This document shows positions 34,101 through 45,102 of a stretch of 64,000 nucleotides of DNA, one piece after another. Both the position numbers and the translations under genes were made by a program. Position 1 is the first letter of the stretch. Each line of letters opens with the position of its first letter. The stretch spans positions 17,979,201 through 18,043,200 of the forward strand of contig NC_092670.1 in NCBI RefSeq assembly GCF_964355755.1. Direction: 5' to 3'. Source of the stretch: Antedon mediterranea. Its lineage: Eukaryota > Echinodermata > Crinoidea > Comatulida > Antedonidae. The notes beneath the pieces are model-generated. The model worked only from the letters and a program-made list of their open reading frames with translations. It was not told the DNA's origin and did not search any database.

Positions 34101-34706
34101 ATATAGGCACTATTCTACTACAGTAACAGTAGTCGATGAAGTCTGCCATATTGAATGAAAGTTGTGTGCTTTCTTGTTACTGCAGTAAGTGCAAAAATAC
34201 CGCAGTCGTTAAGGGAGTAAATCTCTTATCCTTCCCTCCATACCAAAAACTACTTTTTTTACACGGATTTTCTTATATATTTCAACATTTTAGCAATAAT
34301 GTACAGTATTATATATGTAACCATTACACTGTTTTATAATACAGAACGGGTTTTATAATACAGAACGGGTTTTATAATACACTGTATAATTTAAGTTGTT
34401 GTTCAATATTAAAATGTAATTGTTTTGTATTTTATTATTGGTGTTGTACATACATAGTTTGTATACTGTTTGTACGTTCTGGAATAAATGAAAATATTTA
34501 TGCAAAATTACGTCAAACTTGTTTTATTTAAAGGTTATTATCGACTGGCTGGTCGTAAGCGCCTTACATGGTTTAATGTTTCTGAAAATATATGTGACTT
34601 GTTTCATAATGGCCGCCAATGTTATATAAAATTGCGTTGTGTTAACGTCATCGTTGCGTTGCGTTCCTATTTGGGATCAAGCTTTATTTAGTAATGGTTA
34701 TTATAT

Positions 34707-34735
34707 CAATGGAGAAATAACTTATTTCTCCATGG
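34707..34735. repeat. Short hairpin (ATGGAGAAATAA...TTATTTCTCCAT)
   Basis: ATGGAGAAATAA pairs with TTATTTCTCCAT almost without a loop. Flanks GGTTAT and ATGGCTAT extend the resemblance to the family. Confidence 0.6.
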
Positions 34736-35673
34736 CTATGAGTACTGTACACGCTGTAAAGTGCTGTGCATTATACAACAAGGACTTGTTAATTAGAACA
34801 GCTTTCTGATAGTAAAGTACTTCTACCAGGCCTTTATTATAGGTCTTATATAAAGCCGATAATTGATCGTCCTTATTTTCATAATGAACAATGAATAAAG
34901 CCCACCGTTGTGGTTGCGATATGCTCTGGTAGTTTGCTCATTGTATGCAATATTGGCGTACAATATAAATACAATTCATGGTTCACTGGTTAATTAAAAG
35001 CAACGACGTATTTAAGTCCGTCTCATGGTGTTTGTAAATCTCCGCCCTGCATTTCTCGTTTAAAAAGATTAACGTGAAAAAGAAGGGGAGAGTTGCATTG
35101 AGTAGGCCTACGTACGACGAGATCCACTACACATTGAAGCTCCACGTAAGTTTTAGGCCTAGCATTAACTGTATATGCTACCTGAGGTAGAGTATATGGC
35201 TCCATATACTGTAGTAACACTCGGGCGGGAAAAACTCTTATGCAATGCAATGATTATCTTTATTTATGTTATTGCAGGCGTGTAATATAGTTTCGCGCGT
35301 ACTATAACAGACATAATATTACTTGAAAGACAAGCTATAGCGGAAATTACAGCGTCAAACGAGTTCCTATATATGCCAATATTACACAATTAATTATGGC
35401 GGTATTAAACATTCATATTCACGACGTGTAGCCTACTATGTGAGTTAAGTATACAACATCACGTAGCTGTTTCTGGAAGCAATAATGAACGTAATACGAA
35501 TAAATAGGACTAAGGTTACTGTATTTGAAATAGCGATTTGTATTTCCTGTTTACTAGTTTGGCGCCATCATCAACGTTTAAAAAACAATGGCATTTCAGG
35601 TGCAATTAAATTGTTTCTATAAGAGCTGTCTAATTAAGTGACAATTAAAAATCAGACAGTTTGCGTCATGGTT

Positions 35674-35724
35674 TAATCAGGGAGGTATAAAATAATTGAT
35701 AATTATTTTAATACCTCCCTGGTT
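35674..35724. repeat. Short hairpin (CAGGGAGGTAT...ATACCTCCCTG)
   Basis: ATCAGGGAGGTATAAAATAATT and its near-complement AATTATTTTAATACCTCCCTGGT form a stem of about 20 bp with one bulge. Confidence 0.65.
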
Positions 35725-35837
35725 AGATCATAGTTCATCAACGTGTGAATCGATAATAACACCCTTGCATTAATGCAATTAAACAAATCCGATAGGAAGC
35801 CTAACGTTATTGGCCTTGTAAAATAGATAAATGGTTT

Positions 35838-35877
35838 TAGCATAGAGGAAATAAATATATATTTCCCCCATGGTTAT
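35838..35877. repeat. Short hairpin (AGAGGAAATA...TATTTCCCCCATGG)
   Basis: AGCATAGAGGAAATAAATAT is partly complementary to ATATATTTCCCCCATGGTTA. It is a decayed member of the same hairpin family. Confidence 0.45.
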
Positions 35878-36127
35878 AGTAAAATACAATAAATACGGTA
35901 CAAATCGCACGTCGATTAAATTACACGAGTCATGTATATTATATATCGTATACGTGTTTACGTCATAAATTCCGTCTTCGTAGTTGGATTTACCTGTAAG
36001 TGTAAGAGTTTGATAACGGTGGGAATTACTTGTGGGTGGGGCGCACGTCATTGTTTACAGGGCGCCGCTTGAGACACTGAAAAACAATAATTAAAGCAAA
36101 ACATTTTAATTCCATTGCCTAAATTAA

Positions 36128-36186
36128 GATTTCGGATCAGGTGCCGTTTTCGGCCACCTCGACTTGTATGGACTATACCATTATAA
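36128..36186 (+). repeat. 59-bp inverted repeat, left copy
   Basis: GATCAGGTGCCGTTTTCGGC...GACTATACCATTAT recurs in reverse complement at 38641-38698 with only a few differences. The 2.5 kb between the copies carries LINE remnants. Confidence 0.85.
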
Positions 36187-36702
36187 AAAGATGGGAAAAT
36201 AGGGGTGTCCCATTTATTAATTGAGTGTGTTAATGTGTTAAAATACTGCTCCTTTTGTTCTTTTGTTTTTCTTGTTGTTTCAGCAACAAAGGGAAAACAA
36301 CTACGCCCTGCATGCTGTAGAATTAATTTCAGTTTTCAAGTTAATGCAGTATATTATAGCTCTTTATTTCTATATAATTTTTACAGATTTATAGATACAG
36401 AAAGTATATAAAGAAAGTTTTTATTCCAGTTACAAATAAAAAATATAATTTACCTAACGATAACACAGTAGTACATTTAATAAAGATGACAGTAGTACAT
36501 TTATCACATACTGATTATTAGGTATGTAAAACAATAAACATTATAATTTTGTCAGTGAATCTGTACCATTTTGTTCCCAGAAAACACAGCGTTTGACATT
36601 GCATGTTTTTAGGTTTGGTCTTTCTAAAATGTTTTAAACACGTTTTTAAACGTTTCTGTGTAGAAATACATGTTTTAATTGAACAACGTTTGCATCAAAA
36701 CG

Positions 36703-36948
36703 TTATAATAGCGAATGTAAAACGGAGCTGATAATGTCGCCATGAAGAGGATGATTGGTGTCTTCCAATATAGCATGGAATACATCGGCAAGCTGTTCGC
36801 TGTAGAACGAGTCAAGCATTTGCATACTAGACAAACCAATTACTTTCCACGCTCTACCCAGCACCTTCTCAATTCGGTCTTTATCCCCCTTACATTCCCT
36901 TACTGATATTCCTAGCCCAATATACAATATGCCCAAATAGAACATCAC
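36703..36948 (-). pseudogene. LINE C-terminal remnant
   Basis: The 81-codon ORF contains RIEKVLGRAWKVIGLS and then ILEDTNHPLHGD. This matches the pattern KxxxRAxKIxG...IxxDxxHPLH found at the C-terminus of many CR1/L2-type non-LTR retrotransposon proteins. No RT is seen upstream on the minus strand. Confidence 0.55.
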
Positions 36949-37542
36949 TGATTAGTAAAACATAAACATTCTATAGTACAAATATCCTGCTTTACCCCAA
37001 AGAACCGAGTTTCCTCAAGCAGTACAGCCTATTATTTAACCTCTTAACTACGATCAACATGTCCACCCATTTAGCTTTAGTCAAACACTACTGCCAGATA
37101 CTTATCAATAATTGTTAACAATCTCTACTTCCTTTACTTTAATTAATGTATACTGTCAGACCAATTATGTTTTCGAAAATCAATCCTTATTTCTTTCGTT
37201 TTATTTATGTTTAGTTCAAGAAAATAAAAAATATGATTTATCTACCGATAGGATTGGGCCGATTAGAATGCATTTGCCAACATTCGTACATATTTCACAA
37301 CATTATAGAGTTTAGGTAATTTAACCGATTGTAATGTAGTATTTAGGATGTTTTAATTCCGATTGTATTGTAGTATTTAAGATTTTCTAATTTCGAATCC
37401 GATTGTACAAAAATTTAAAGTGTTTAAATCTAGATAGGAATAACATAGGCCTAGTATTTAATATGCTTTAATTTTGATTATACTGTAGTGTTTAGTTTAG
37501 TTTTTATATATAATAAGTAAGTATACCTACTTATATAGTTTT

Positions 37543-38465
37543 TATTTATTTATTTATTCATAGGAATCACCTTTATATCGGTGTCACACATTTATCAGTT
37601 AATGGTGCATCCAATTTACAGACAAAATTACAAATAACATAAGCCACAAAGTTCTAAATACTAATACATAACATCAAAACAAAATGTAATTAATTAGATC
37701 TGTATGAAAATACATAATATGTAAATTGTACAATATATAACTACAAAAATAAAAACAGAACAACAAATATACAGGATAGGCCTAATAAATAAAACTTACA
37801 GACACATCCTCATAGAGATGTCTGTAACTTGTTTACTATATTAATCAATTAGTTGAGAGAGGTAATGCGGATAAAATTGTAGATCTAGTAACCCATGCTT
37901 TCATTAAATATGTTTTACAATAAAAATCAAAGATTTTTCCTAATGTTTCATTTTCAGTGAATAAATTGTCTAGCATAAAGTGGTGTTTTAACTGAGGTCC
38001 ACAATTAAAATTATCCCGGTACATACTTAATTATTGTCTAACAGAGTTTAATGAAGGACATTTAAATAAAAAATGGTTTACTGTTTCTTTTTCGTTTGTA
38101 CTACACATCTTACATAATCCTGTGTCATGATTTGACCAGGATTTTCTACGACCCTCAAGATCTAGAGAGTTTGATCTTGCTATAAATTTTAAATTGATAC
38201 TCTTAAAATTAGTTTTATCTAACAAATATTGTTCAAGGTTTGGTTCCTTTATACATAGTATATTCCGTTAACGTTGTTTTGCATGGAATTTCGTTTTGCT
38301 TTGGGCCTTTAAAAACCACTCGTTATGATCAACTTGTTTATTATTTTTCCTAAATGGCTTTATCCAGTTAGTAGATGGTTCTTCATTAAATTTGTCTATA
38401 AAATTTGTTTTATATAAAATATCTTTAGTTAATATAGTAATATTGTTACAAAATCTTGGCATTCC
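37543..38465 (-). pseudogene. LINE 3' end with zinc-knuckle remnant
   Basis: The minus-strand ORF 38031-38225 contains GLCKMCSTNEKETVNHFLFK then CPSL, the CxxC...H...C knuckle found after the RT in several non-LTR retrotransposons. ORF 38268-38462, just upstream in a different frame, looks like the preceding segment. A TTTATTTATTTATT run at about 37545-37560 would be the element's simple-repeat 3' tail. The element is 5'-truncated and frameshifted. Confidence 0.6.
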
Positions 38466-38640
38466 CTAACACAGTAGGCCTACCTAATAATAACATGCCT
38501 TTTTAACATGCTAGTTTTTGATGTTCTGTATTGTTCCTTGTAGTTTGTACTGTAGGTTACATAACAGAACAATTGTATTGTCTTCCCATTAATAGACACC
38601 CTTCTCTACATAAAACATAATACACCACACCCCTATCATA

Positions 38641-38698
38641 ATAATGGTATAGTCCATATAAGTCGAGGTGGCCGAAAACGGCACCTGATCCTAAGATT
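38641..38698 (-). repeat. 59-bp inverted repeat, right copy
   Basis: Reverse complement of 36128-36186 (GTATAGTCCATATAAGTCGA here against TCGACTTGTATGGACTATAC there). The pair could be ends of one composite element or an old inverted insertion. Confidence 0.85.
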
Positions 38699-38832
38699 TC
38701 TTCTACCAAACCGAACCGTTCGATTCTTGTTGTTACATCGAGATTGGGAAGATTTGTGATATAGTTCGAACGATTTCGCACCTGATGAACAGCCGATTAG
38801 AACGTAAGCCTGTGATAGGCGTATTAGGATTA

Positions 38833-38880
38833 TCATAGAGGAAGAAATAGCCTATATTTATTTTTTCCTCCAGGGGATTA
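38833..38880. repeat. Short hairpin (ATAGAGGAAGAAATA...TATTTTTTCCTCC)
   Basis: Imperfect stem of AGAGGAAGAAATAGCC and TTTATTTTTTCCTCC, flanked by ATTATC and GGATTAT. Likely another member of the hairpin family, about 110 bp before the sulfotransferase ATG. Confidence 0.45.
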
Positions 38881-38994
38881 TTAATTCGAAACATGCAGCT
38901 TGGACTTGAAATCATATATTCATATTAACAAAGGATAATAATAGCAGTAATATACATTATTTATTCTCAGGTGATACAGTTACGCGTATTAACA

Positions 38995-39097
38995 ATGCGC
39001 ACTTGTAGGGTCACGATCAACTTCCGGGTCATTTTTTCATTAACTGCTGGTCTTTTATTATATTGGTTGATCTATGGCAAGAAAAGTTACATTCATC
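38995..39097 (+). CDS. Carbohydrate sulfotransferase, coding exon 1 (signal anchor)
   Basis: The ATG at 38995 opens 34 codons and ends C|GTAAGT in phase 1. The peptide MRTCRVTINFRVIFSLTAGL continues LLYWLIYGKK. A short basic head and a hydrophobic span (about residues 8-27) make a type II signal anchor, the expected start of a Golgi sulfotransferase. The phase matches the next exon at 39485. It is too short to show as a long ORF. A CTCAG|GTGATAC just upstream may be an untranslated-exon acceptor. Confidence 0.75.
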
Positions 39098-39249
39098 GTA
39101 AGTAGTAGTATATTCACTGTTATTGGTTTGCTATTTATAAGAAGTTTTGCCACATGATCAGTGGAACACTTTCACTTTTGATTGTATTGCTCGGTGGCCT
39201 TTGACCTTTCGTTTTCGCGATGCGCCACTCGACAATCATATAGCTGTTG

Positions 39250-39430
39250 AGTAAAGATACAACGCAAGAACGTAAGCGCAAATGTGAAAATAAAAAAAAA
39301 AAGAACACAAGGGCACCGCAAGCAATTTGACCAATGACAACACGATGGATCATCGGAACTGTCGCTTGTGATTGGTCATTCTAACTTGCGTTGAGCTTAC
39401 ATCCTTGCGTTGCGTCCAAGTGGGAACCAC
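39250..39430. mobile_element. MITE family 2 copy in sulfotransferase intron 1
   Basis: Left AACGCAAGAACGTAAGCGCAA and right TTGCGTTGCGTCCAAGTGGG are inverted. The interior has TTGACCAATGACAACACGATGG and its complement-like GCTTGTGATTGGTCA. Confidence 0.6.
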
Positions 39431-39484
39431 GTTTAACATATACGTATACATTGACACATATTTATATATTTTTTCAAACTTCAG

Positions 39485-39543
39485 ATAAGCCTAAATTACT
39501 GGAGATGGGATTCGAGGTAGGCCCCAATGGTAAACTCACAAAG
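39485..39543 (+). CDS. Carbohydrate sulfotransferase, coding exon 2
   Basis: A 59-nt exon between acceptor ACTTCAG|AT and donor AAG|GTAAGG. It adds HKPKLLEMGFEVGPNGKLTK (the first His is shared with exon 1) to the stem region between membrane anchor and catalytic domain, and leaves phase 0 for exon 3. Confidence 0.75.
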
Positions 39544-39765
39544 GTAAGGCAAAGTAGGGCGGGTAGCGATATTTTCCCACGGGACTAAATACTAAATAAT
39601 TTCATGAATAATGCATGGTATTAGTTGATTCTATGTTGAATTACAAAACAAGATAGCCGACCTATTTCTTAAATGTAAATGTGAACCTATCCATCTACAG
39701 TAATCGCTCTCAACTATTAAAAAAAAAACCTTTACAGATTTTGATGATGGGTAGGCCTACCCATG

Positions 39766-39948
39766 CTACAGTGGCCGTATTCACCAATCACACTTAAGTG
39801 AGATATTTCCCTTAAATACTACGCATTTCACTTAACATAACTCAATGAATATAAAAATAATATAAAGTATTTCCCTTAAATTGTATTCACTTAAATTTTT
39901 GTTATTTTACGGGTGTTTCTCTTAGCCTAAGTGTGAATACGGCTACAG
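39766..39948. mobile_element. TIR element (MITE) in sulfotransferase intron 2
   Basis: Left end CTACAGTGGCCGTATTCACC and right end GTGAATACGGCTACAG are inverted, and the subterminal CACTTAAG/CCTAAGTG also pair. A related half (GTGAATACGGCCACAG) occurs at about 20540. Confidence 0.6.
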
Positions 39949-40144
39949 GTCCGCAACCTGAAGTCACATTAAGCCGCGGCCACACAACTGGTAAAACAAA
40001 TGGCATAAACTATTTGATAATCTATATCCATGTTTCTATACCACCCCTATAATTTAAGTCATAATTAATCTTATAAATGATTCATGATATTATGTTTTTT
40101 GTAGGTTGCAAAAAATTTATGTTTTTTTCTCATTCTTTCTTAAG

Positions 40145-41014
40145 CGCCTGGACAGCGTCCGAAATATGATGATAGAGAGTGGACAATTGAAAAGAAGACG
40201 TCTTTTCCATCAGCACTGTAGTAGACGTCATAACAATCTGTCGCACTACACCAAGAGGCACTTGTACGTATTGGACGAGTATAAATTAATGTATTGCTTC
40301 ATCCCAAAGGTAGGCTGCAGTAATTGGAAGCGAATATTGATGGTCCTTCACGGGGAAAGAACAAGTGTCGATGGCCTAACATCTGAAGAAGTCCATGCGC
40401 AGAGCAAATTACCTTTCTTTCATAAATACACAAATCAACAGCAAGAACATGCCATATCAAATTATACCAAATTTTTCTTCGTTAGACACCCGTTCAAACG
40501 TGTTCTCTCTGTATATAAAAACAAATTCGAAAACTTGCAAAATTACCAGGCAAAACCATTGTTTCAAAACTACGGTAAAAAGATAATCAAACGGTGGCGG
40601 AAAAATCCAACTCAGCATGACTTGGAAACAGGCGAAGGGGTAACGTGGCCAGAATTTGTCAATTATTTGATACACGTGCGCGAAAGAGAGAAATTCGAAA
40701 AAGACGACTATTGGAGTGATCATTGGCGGGAAATGCATAAACTGTGCTCACCGTGTGAGTTGCAATACGATTTCGTTGGCAAGCTGGAAGAAATTACGAC
40801 AGAATCTAAGTATTTATTGGACAGGTTGAACATCAGTGGCAAAGTCAAGTATTTGTCCTCAGCAAGTAGCCGACCGACAAATAGTTCGGATGAGGTGACT
40901 TACAAGAGTTATTTTTCTATGCTCAGTAAGGAACATATTTTGGGATTGTGGAAATTATATAAAACCGACTTTATATTGTTTGGTTATGATAAACCAGACT
41001 TTGTTCCAAAATAA
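40145..41014 (+). CDS. Carbohydrate sulfotransferase (HNK-1ST/CHST8-14 family), last exon
   Basis: A pyrimidine tract and TTTCTTAAG|C open 289 codons plus TAA. Together with exons 1-2 the protein is 343 aa, usual for the family (Sulfotransfer_2). These Golgi type II enzymes transfer sulfate from PAPS to sugars of glycoproteins or chondroitin/dermatan chains. The 5'-phosphosulfate loop is IPKVGCSNWKR (about 107-117). The 3'-phosphate site is FFFVRHPFKRVLSVYKNKF (about 165-183), with the invariant RHPF and Ser. Later conserved pieces are CELQYDFVGKLEEI and the C-terminal YKTDFILFGYD. Start codons inside the intronic run to 40106 are rejected because the splice frame fits exactly. Substrate specificity cannot be told from the sequence. 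Confidence 0.9.
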   Translation, partial: RLDSVRNMMIESGQLKRRRLFHQHCSRRHNNLSHYTKRHLYVLDEYKLMYCFIPKVGCSNWKRILMVLHGERTSVDGLTSEEVHAQSKLPFFHKYTNQQQEHAISNYTKFFFVRHPFKRVLSVYKNKFENLQNYQAKPLFQNYGKKIIKRWRKNPTQHDLETGEGVTWPEFVNYLIHVREREKFEKDDYWSDHWREMHKLCSPCELQYDFVGKLEEITTESKYLLDRLNISGKVKYLSSASSRPTNSSDEVTYKSYFSMLSKEHILGLWKLYKTDFILFGYDKPDFVPK

Positions 41015-41017
41015 TTA

Positions 41018-41275
41018 CATCAACGATACGTGATCACATCAACGATACGTGATCACATCAACGATACGTGATCACATCGATGTTACGTGATCACATCGGC
41101 GGTACGTGATCGCATCGACGGTACGTGATCGCATCGACGTTACGTGATCGCATCGACGTTACGTAATCGCATCAACATTACGTAATCACATCAACGTTAC
41201 GTAATCACATCAACGATACGTAATCACACTTACGATACGTGATCACATTAATGTTACGTAATCACACCGACGTTC
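41018..41275 (+). repeat. About 19-bp minisatellite in sulfotransferase 3'UTR, 13 copies
   Basis: Unit ACATCAACGATACGTGATC and variants (GACGTTACGTGATCGC, AACGTTACGTAATCAC) begin only a few bases after the stop codon. The ACGT core is itself palindromic in every copy. Confidence 0.92.
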
Positions 41276-41599
41276 AACATTACGGTTTCTCTATGAGAGA
41301 AGCAGACCGTAAACACACTACTACAATGGTTTAAAAAAGTCAACTGCTTTAATACAATGTACATTGGACTATTCTGTATCAGCATTGTATGTGGCGGTGT
41401 CAACAAGAATCTTAAACATAAATTAAAAACTGCCCAAAACAAGATTATATGTTAACGTTTTACGGTTAAAAAAATCTTTTATTTTAAATATATTTTATTT
41501 CATACCCTAATTCCATCCAAGCGAGCAATTCGCCAATTACAGGATGGATAAACTATTTTATAATTTACTGTGCTTATAAAGTCTCCTTTGAGGCTTAGG

Positions 41600-41713
41600 G
41601 AGTGGAGTTAAAAGAGTCATGAGTTACAACCCTAGCACTAGGTCAGGGATTGAACCCTGGAATTTGAGATTGGCAGGCAAGCACTTTAACCACCAATCTA
41701 CAGCTCCACTACG
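41600..41713 (-). repeat. tRNA-derived SINE
   Basis: On the minus strand GTGGAGCTGTAGATTGGTGG and GTTAAAGTGCTTGCCTGCC resemble the 5' half of a tRNA with an A box. CAGGGTTCAATCCCTGACC carries a canonical B box (GGTTCAATCCC) in a T-stem. There is no complete clover leaf or anticodon arm of a functional tRNA, so it is called a SINE head or tRNA pseudogene. Confidence 0.65.
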
Positions 41714-43364
41714 GTACCGTACTACTATTTGTATTTTTGTCAGAAGAAATAAAGATATTTTTAACAAGATATATTTTTATGTCTTTTGTACATGAATGAA
41801 TTGCATTTCAGCATTTAAAATTTGTTGAATAAGTGAGCCGAAACACAATGGACAGACACCGCCATTAAACTAACGTGATTTATAATCTTTTGAGTCATCA
41901 CAAACCAGATTTCTACTAAAACGGAATGACGTCAAACATTAAAAAGACACGATAAATTAATACAATTTACACAGCAATTAATTCTATAATATGTGCACGG
42001 CATTTTAGTCACCTTAGGAACACACCATTAAAGCCAACACATTTTAACTTTACAGTAACATGCGCTAATCTGAAATGTTTAAAATGACCACAATAAAAAT
42101 GACGGCGCTATTCAACAAAGGAAAGTCCATAACAGGATTTAATTTAATTTATTTTTAATTCGTAAGTATTGAAGCTCAGATCTTACAACGGCTAACGCCA
42201 ACAAAATATAACTTTACGACCGGTAATACAAATAAGAATATATGTTATTTCTTATAATTATTTCACACACAACGCGGAACGGACGGGCGGTTTCCGCTCA
42301 GGATAGATACAGATTCTACATGGGACAAGTTACGAAGTTTTCCGCTTATCGTTTACCGCTTCTGTGCAAATAATAGTAGGCCTATATATCAAGTTTTTTT
42401 GTAACACAACGAAAGAGCATTACGTCTTTTGGGATAAGTCAGCATATTGCAAGGTAATATAAGCCCTATCTTCAAAGCGCCTCAAAGAAAACAATTACTC
42501 CAATTCTTAAAACAATGAGTGATGTAATATAGTGTTATACATTTCGTATGGACTGAAGGGAGAAAGTAGGCCCACGGTATAACTTAACTAGACCAGACTG
42601 AGCTTGCAAAGAAGCATGTTCTACCGTACTTAGGCTCATATTAGGATTGCCAGTAACGAATATTATCACTGTCCCAATTATAGATGACAATCCATTAAAA
42701 AACATAATAAACAAATAAGGCCTCAAGATCTATCCAAAGCAATCAACTAAAGTATTCCGAAACAACATAAACCTAAATATACTATAGTATGACGGTGTAG
42801 GTACGTCACTGTATTACATTCTCGTCATTCAATTTGCACAGAAAAGCAGTAAACGGTAAGCAGAAAACGGCATAGCTTGTCCCACGGATACCGCCCGTCC
42901 GTTGTTCCGCGTTGCGTGTAAAAATGATCATACAGAAATAACAGATTCTTATTTGCATTGCCGCTCGTCTGTGTAATTTTCCTCAAAGCTGCGACGTCAC
43001 ACCTATTTCGTTTCATGGAACGGAAGAATGTTAAATAATAGAAAATCGTATACAAAATTGAACAAAGAAAGTTAGAATGTCGCTATAGCCTTAAAAAACA
43101 AAAACCTATATAAATACTGATGAAGAAGTCAATCTATCTTTGACAAATGTAATGAACCCGAGACCTGAATTTTTCGACATTTATTTGATAGAAGTTTTAA
43201 ATAAAAACAAATTTTGTTTACACTTTTAACATTTTGACACATTGTTGCGTTTTGATTGGACACCTGGTTTAATGACATGCGCACTTTTTCTAAATTAATT
43301 ATCTGATTGGTTAAAAAATTAACCGATCATTTTGTTTTGGCTTCGGAAAGACGGCCCTGGTTCA

Positions 43365-43490
43365 CTACATCTTGAACGTAACGCGTAGGCGCAACTTAAG
43401 TGAGTTGACCTATCACAAACGACATTTTGGACGACACACCGTGTTGTGATTGGTCAAATTACTTGCGGTGGACTTGTAAAGCGTGGTTCT
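43365..43490. mobile_element. MITE family 2 copy
   Basis: Contains GAACGTAACGCGTAGGCGCAA, GTTGACCTATCACAAACGACA and the inverted TTGTGATTGGTCAAATTACTTGC. It abuts the next copy at 43484. Confidence 0.55.
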
Positions 43491-43696
43491 CACTAGAACG
43501 CAACGCAACGTAACGCAGCGACGTTTTGACGCAAAGTGATGTATTGCGTAATCGGAAGTGGGAACCGACGCAACAATGCTGCAAACATTGCAGGTTTGAT
43601 TTCACGCAGGCGGGGGCAAACACAATGATTGGAAGAGCATTTTCTTACGTTGCGTAGATTGCGTTACGCTGCGTCGCTAGTGGGAACCACGCTTTA
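43484..43696. mobile_element. MITE family 2, long subtype, copy 1
   Basis: Left GCGTGGTTCTCACTAGAACG and right CGTCGCTAGTGGGAACCACG are inverted ends. The interior (ACGCAAAGTGATGTATTGCG, GATTTCACGCAGGCGGGGGC) matches the copy at 56518-56726 along its whole length, so the two define a subtype of about 210 bp. Confidence 0.8.
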
Positions 43697-44326
43697 GTGG
43701 GAACCAAGCTTTAGTGAGTGAGACGGGCGTTATTCTTTTGGATAGAATTATGGATATCTTTTTAAATCATTTATCATTTATTATTTCAATTTATCATTGT
43801 TTTCAAATTTAATAGAAGCAGTATGCCTAACGGGAATGATCACATAATACCTCAAGTTACTAATTAATCAAATCTGAACAAAATCTTTCGAATTGAGGGG
43901 TTAAAATATCATCCTCCTACTAGGTTTATTGCTAGCAATTAAGAAACAAATTGCTTGTTATCAATTAATCAATATGACATAAATGCAAATTATAATTGTT
44001 TACATGTAATCATTGGCTGAACTCAATATCACATAATTTATTTCGCCTTCAAAAACGAGACAGGGTTAATGTAACACAGGCAGACGATAATGACAGTTGA
44101 AAAGCTATACATGAACACAAATTAAAAATGTATATTCGGGAATAAAAGATTGGGTTTTTTTTCTGTCACTGTCTTACGTATTAATGAATAAATGTTCTAG
44201 GTATCTTGCTAGAAATTAAGGAAATTATACAGTGTTTGCGCCTAGTATTGCAGTACGATATACAATTACGTTGATATGAATGATGGTGCAGTAACACATT
44301 GGGAATACGAAACATTCATACGTGTT

Positions 44327-44470
44327 AAGCTATCTCTACACTATCAAACTTTATGTGACAAAAAAATGAACATATATGAACACATGACTACCATATTTAG
44401 GTATATCACTACCATATTTGGGCACATCACACTTCTTTTGTCAAAATAGTTTGATAGTGTAGACAGAGTT
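44327..44470. mobile_element. Harbinger-type MITE, family 1, copy c
   Basis: Starts AAGCTATCTCTACACTATCA after TTA and ends TTTGATAGTGTAGACAGAG. Interior words CATATTTGGGCACATCACAC match the other copies. Confidence 0.75.
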
Positions 44471-45102
44471 TTATATACAATGCTTTACGATAAATAAGAA
44501 AATAAATTGTACCGTATACCATAGAAAATTATTTGCGTATACTCTCTATTATACGCACTAATACATGTAAAAGAGCATATTATAATAACACAACGATTTG
44601 ATTACTTAACCTATAATACGATTATGCACGTTCATTAATCGAACGCTTTAGGTGACTAGGGTACATTGAATCGAATTGCTGTATTCGTTAATGATCTTGT
44701 GCCATGCTCTGCGAGTAGTTTGTGTATGTCACGCTTGCTATGATATCAAATGAGACGCGGGAGATGATAGTACGGCGAAAAGCTCGTCGCGGGGATGACA
44801 TGCGGAAGACGAAGAATAATTGGGCGTTCTCTTGTGGCAAATAAAGTACCAGATTTACCATTTACTTTTTTATTGTGTACAACAAACCTCAGTTACCGTT
44901 TCCTCTAAGTCATCAAATATGTAAATGCATATTTAACGATCGTCAGTTTACTGGCAAAACAAATTAATGCAGACCATGTGATAAGCAAGCCAATAGACGA
45001 CGATACATCCCATCATCCTCGTACATATCAAGTTTGACGTTGCTGCTGGCTTCAGATTATTTAAAAAGGCATACCAGCAAACGACTTTTGCAGCATTATT
45101 GC

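Larger units (their letters stand above)
34101..38994. other. Repeat-rich interval between T-box and sulfotransferase genes
   Basis: No intact gene was recognised. Contents are a 20-bp doublet (TTTTATAATACAGAACGGGT, about 34333-34385), hairpins at 34707, 35674, 35838 and 38833, an inverted repeat pair (36128-36186 and 38641-38698), and LINE C-terminal remnants at 36703-36948 and 38031-38462. The remaining ORFs are short and unsupported. Confidence 0.5.

Noticed and set aside
40106-40144. N-terminal extension of the sulfotransferase ORF (MQKIYVFFSFF...)
   Set aside because: Begins with TTG and lies in the polypyrimidine tract before a splice acceptor; upstream exons supply the true start.
41640-41713. 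Functional tRNA gene
   Set aside because: A and B boxes are present but no complete clover leaf or anticodon stem could be drawn; a tRNA-derived SINE fits better.
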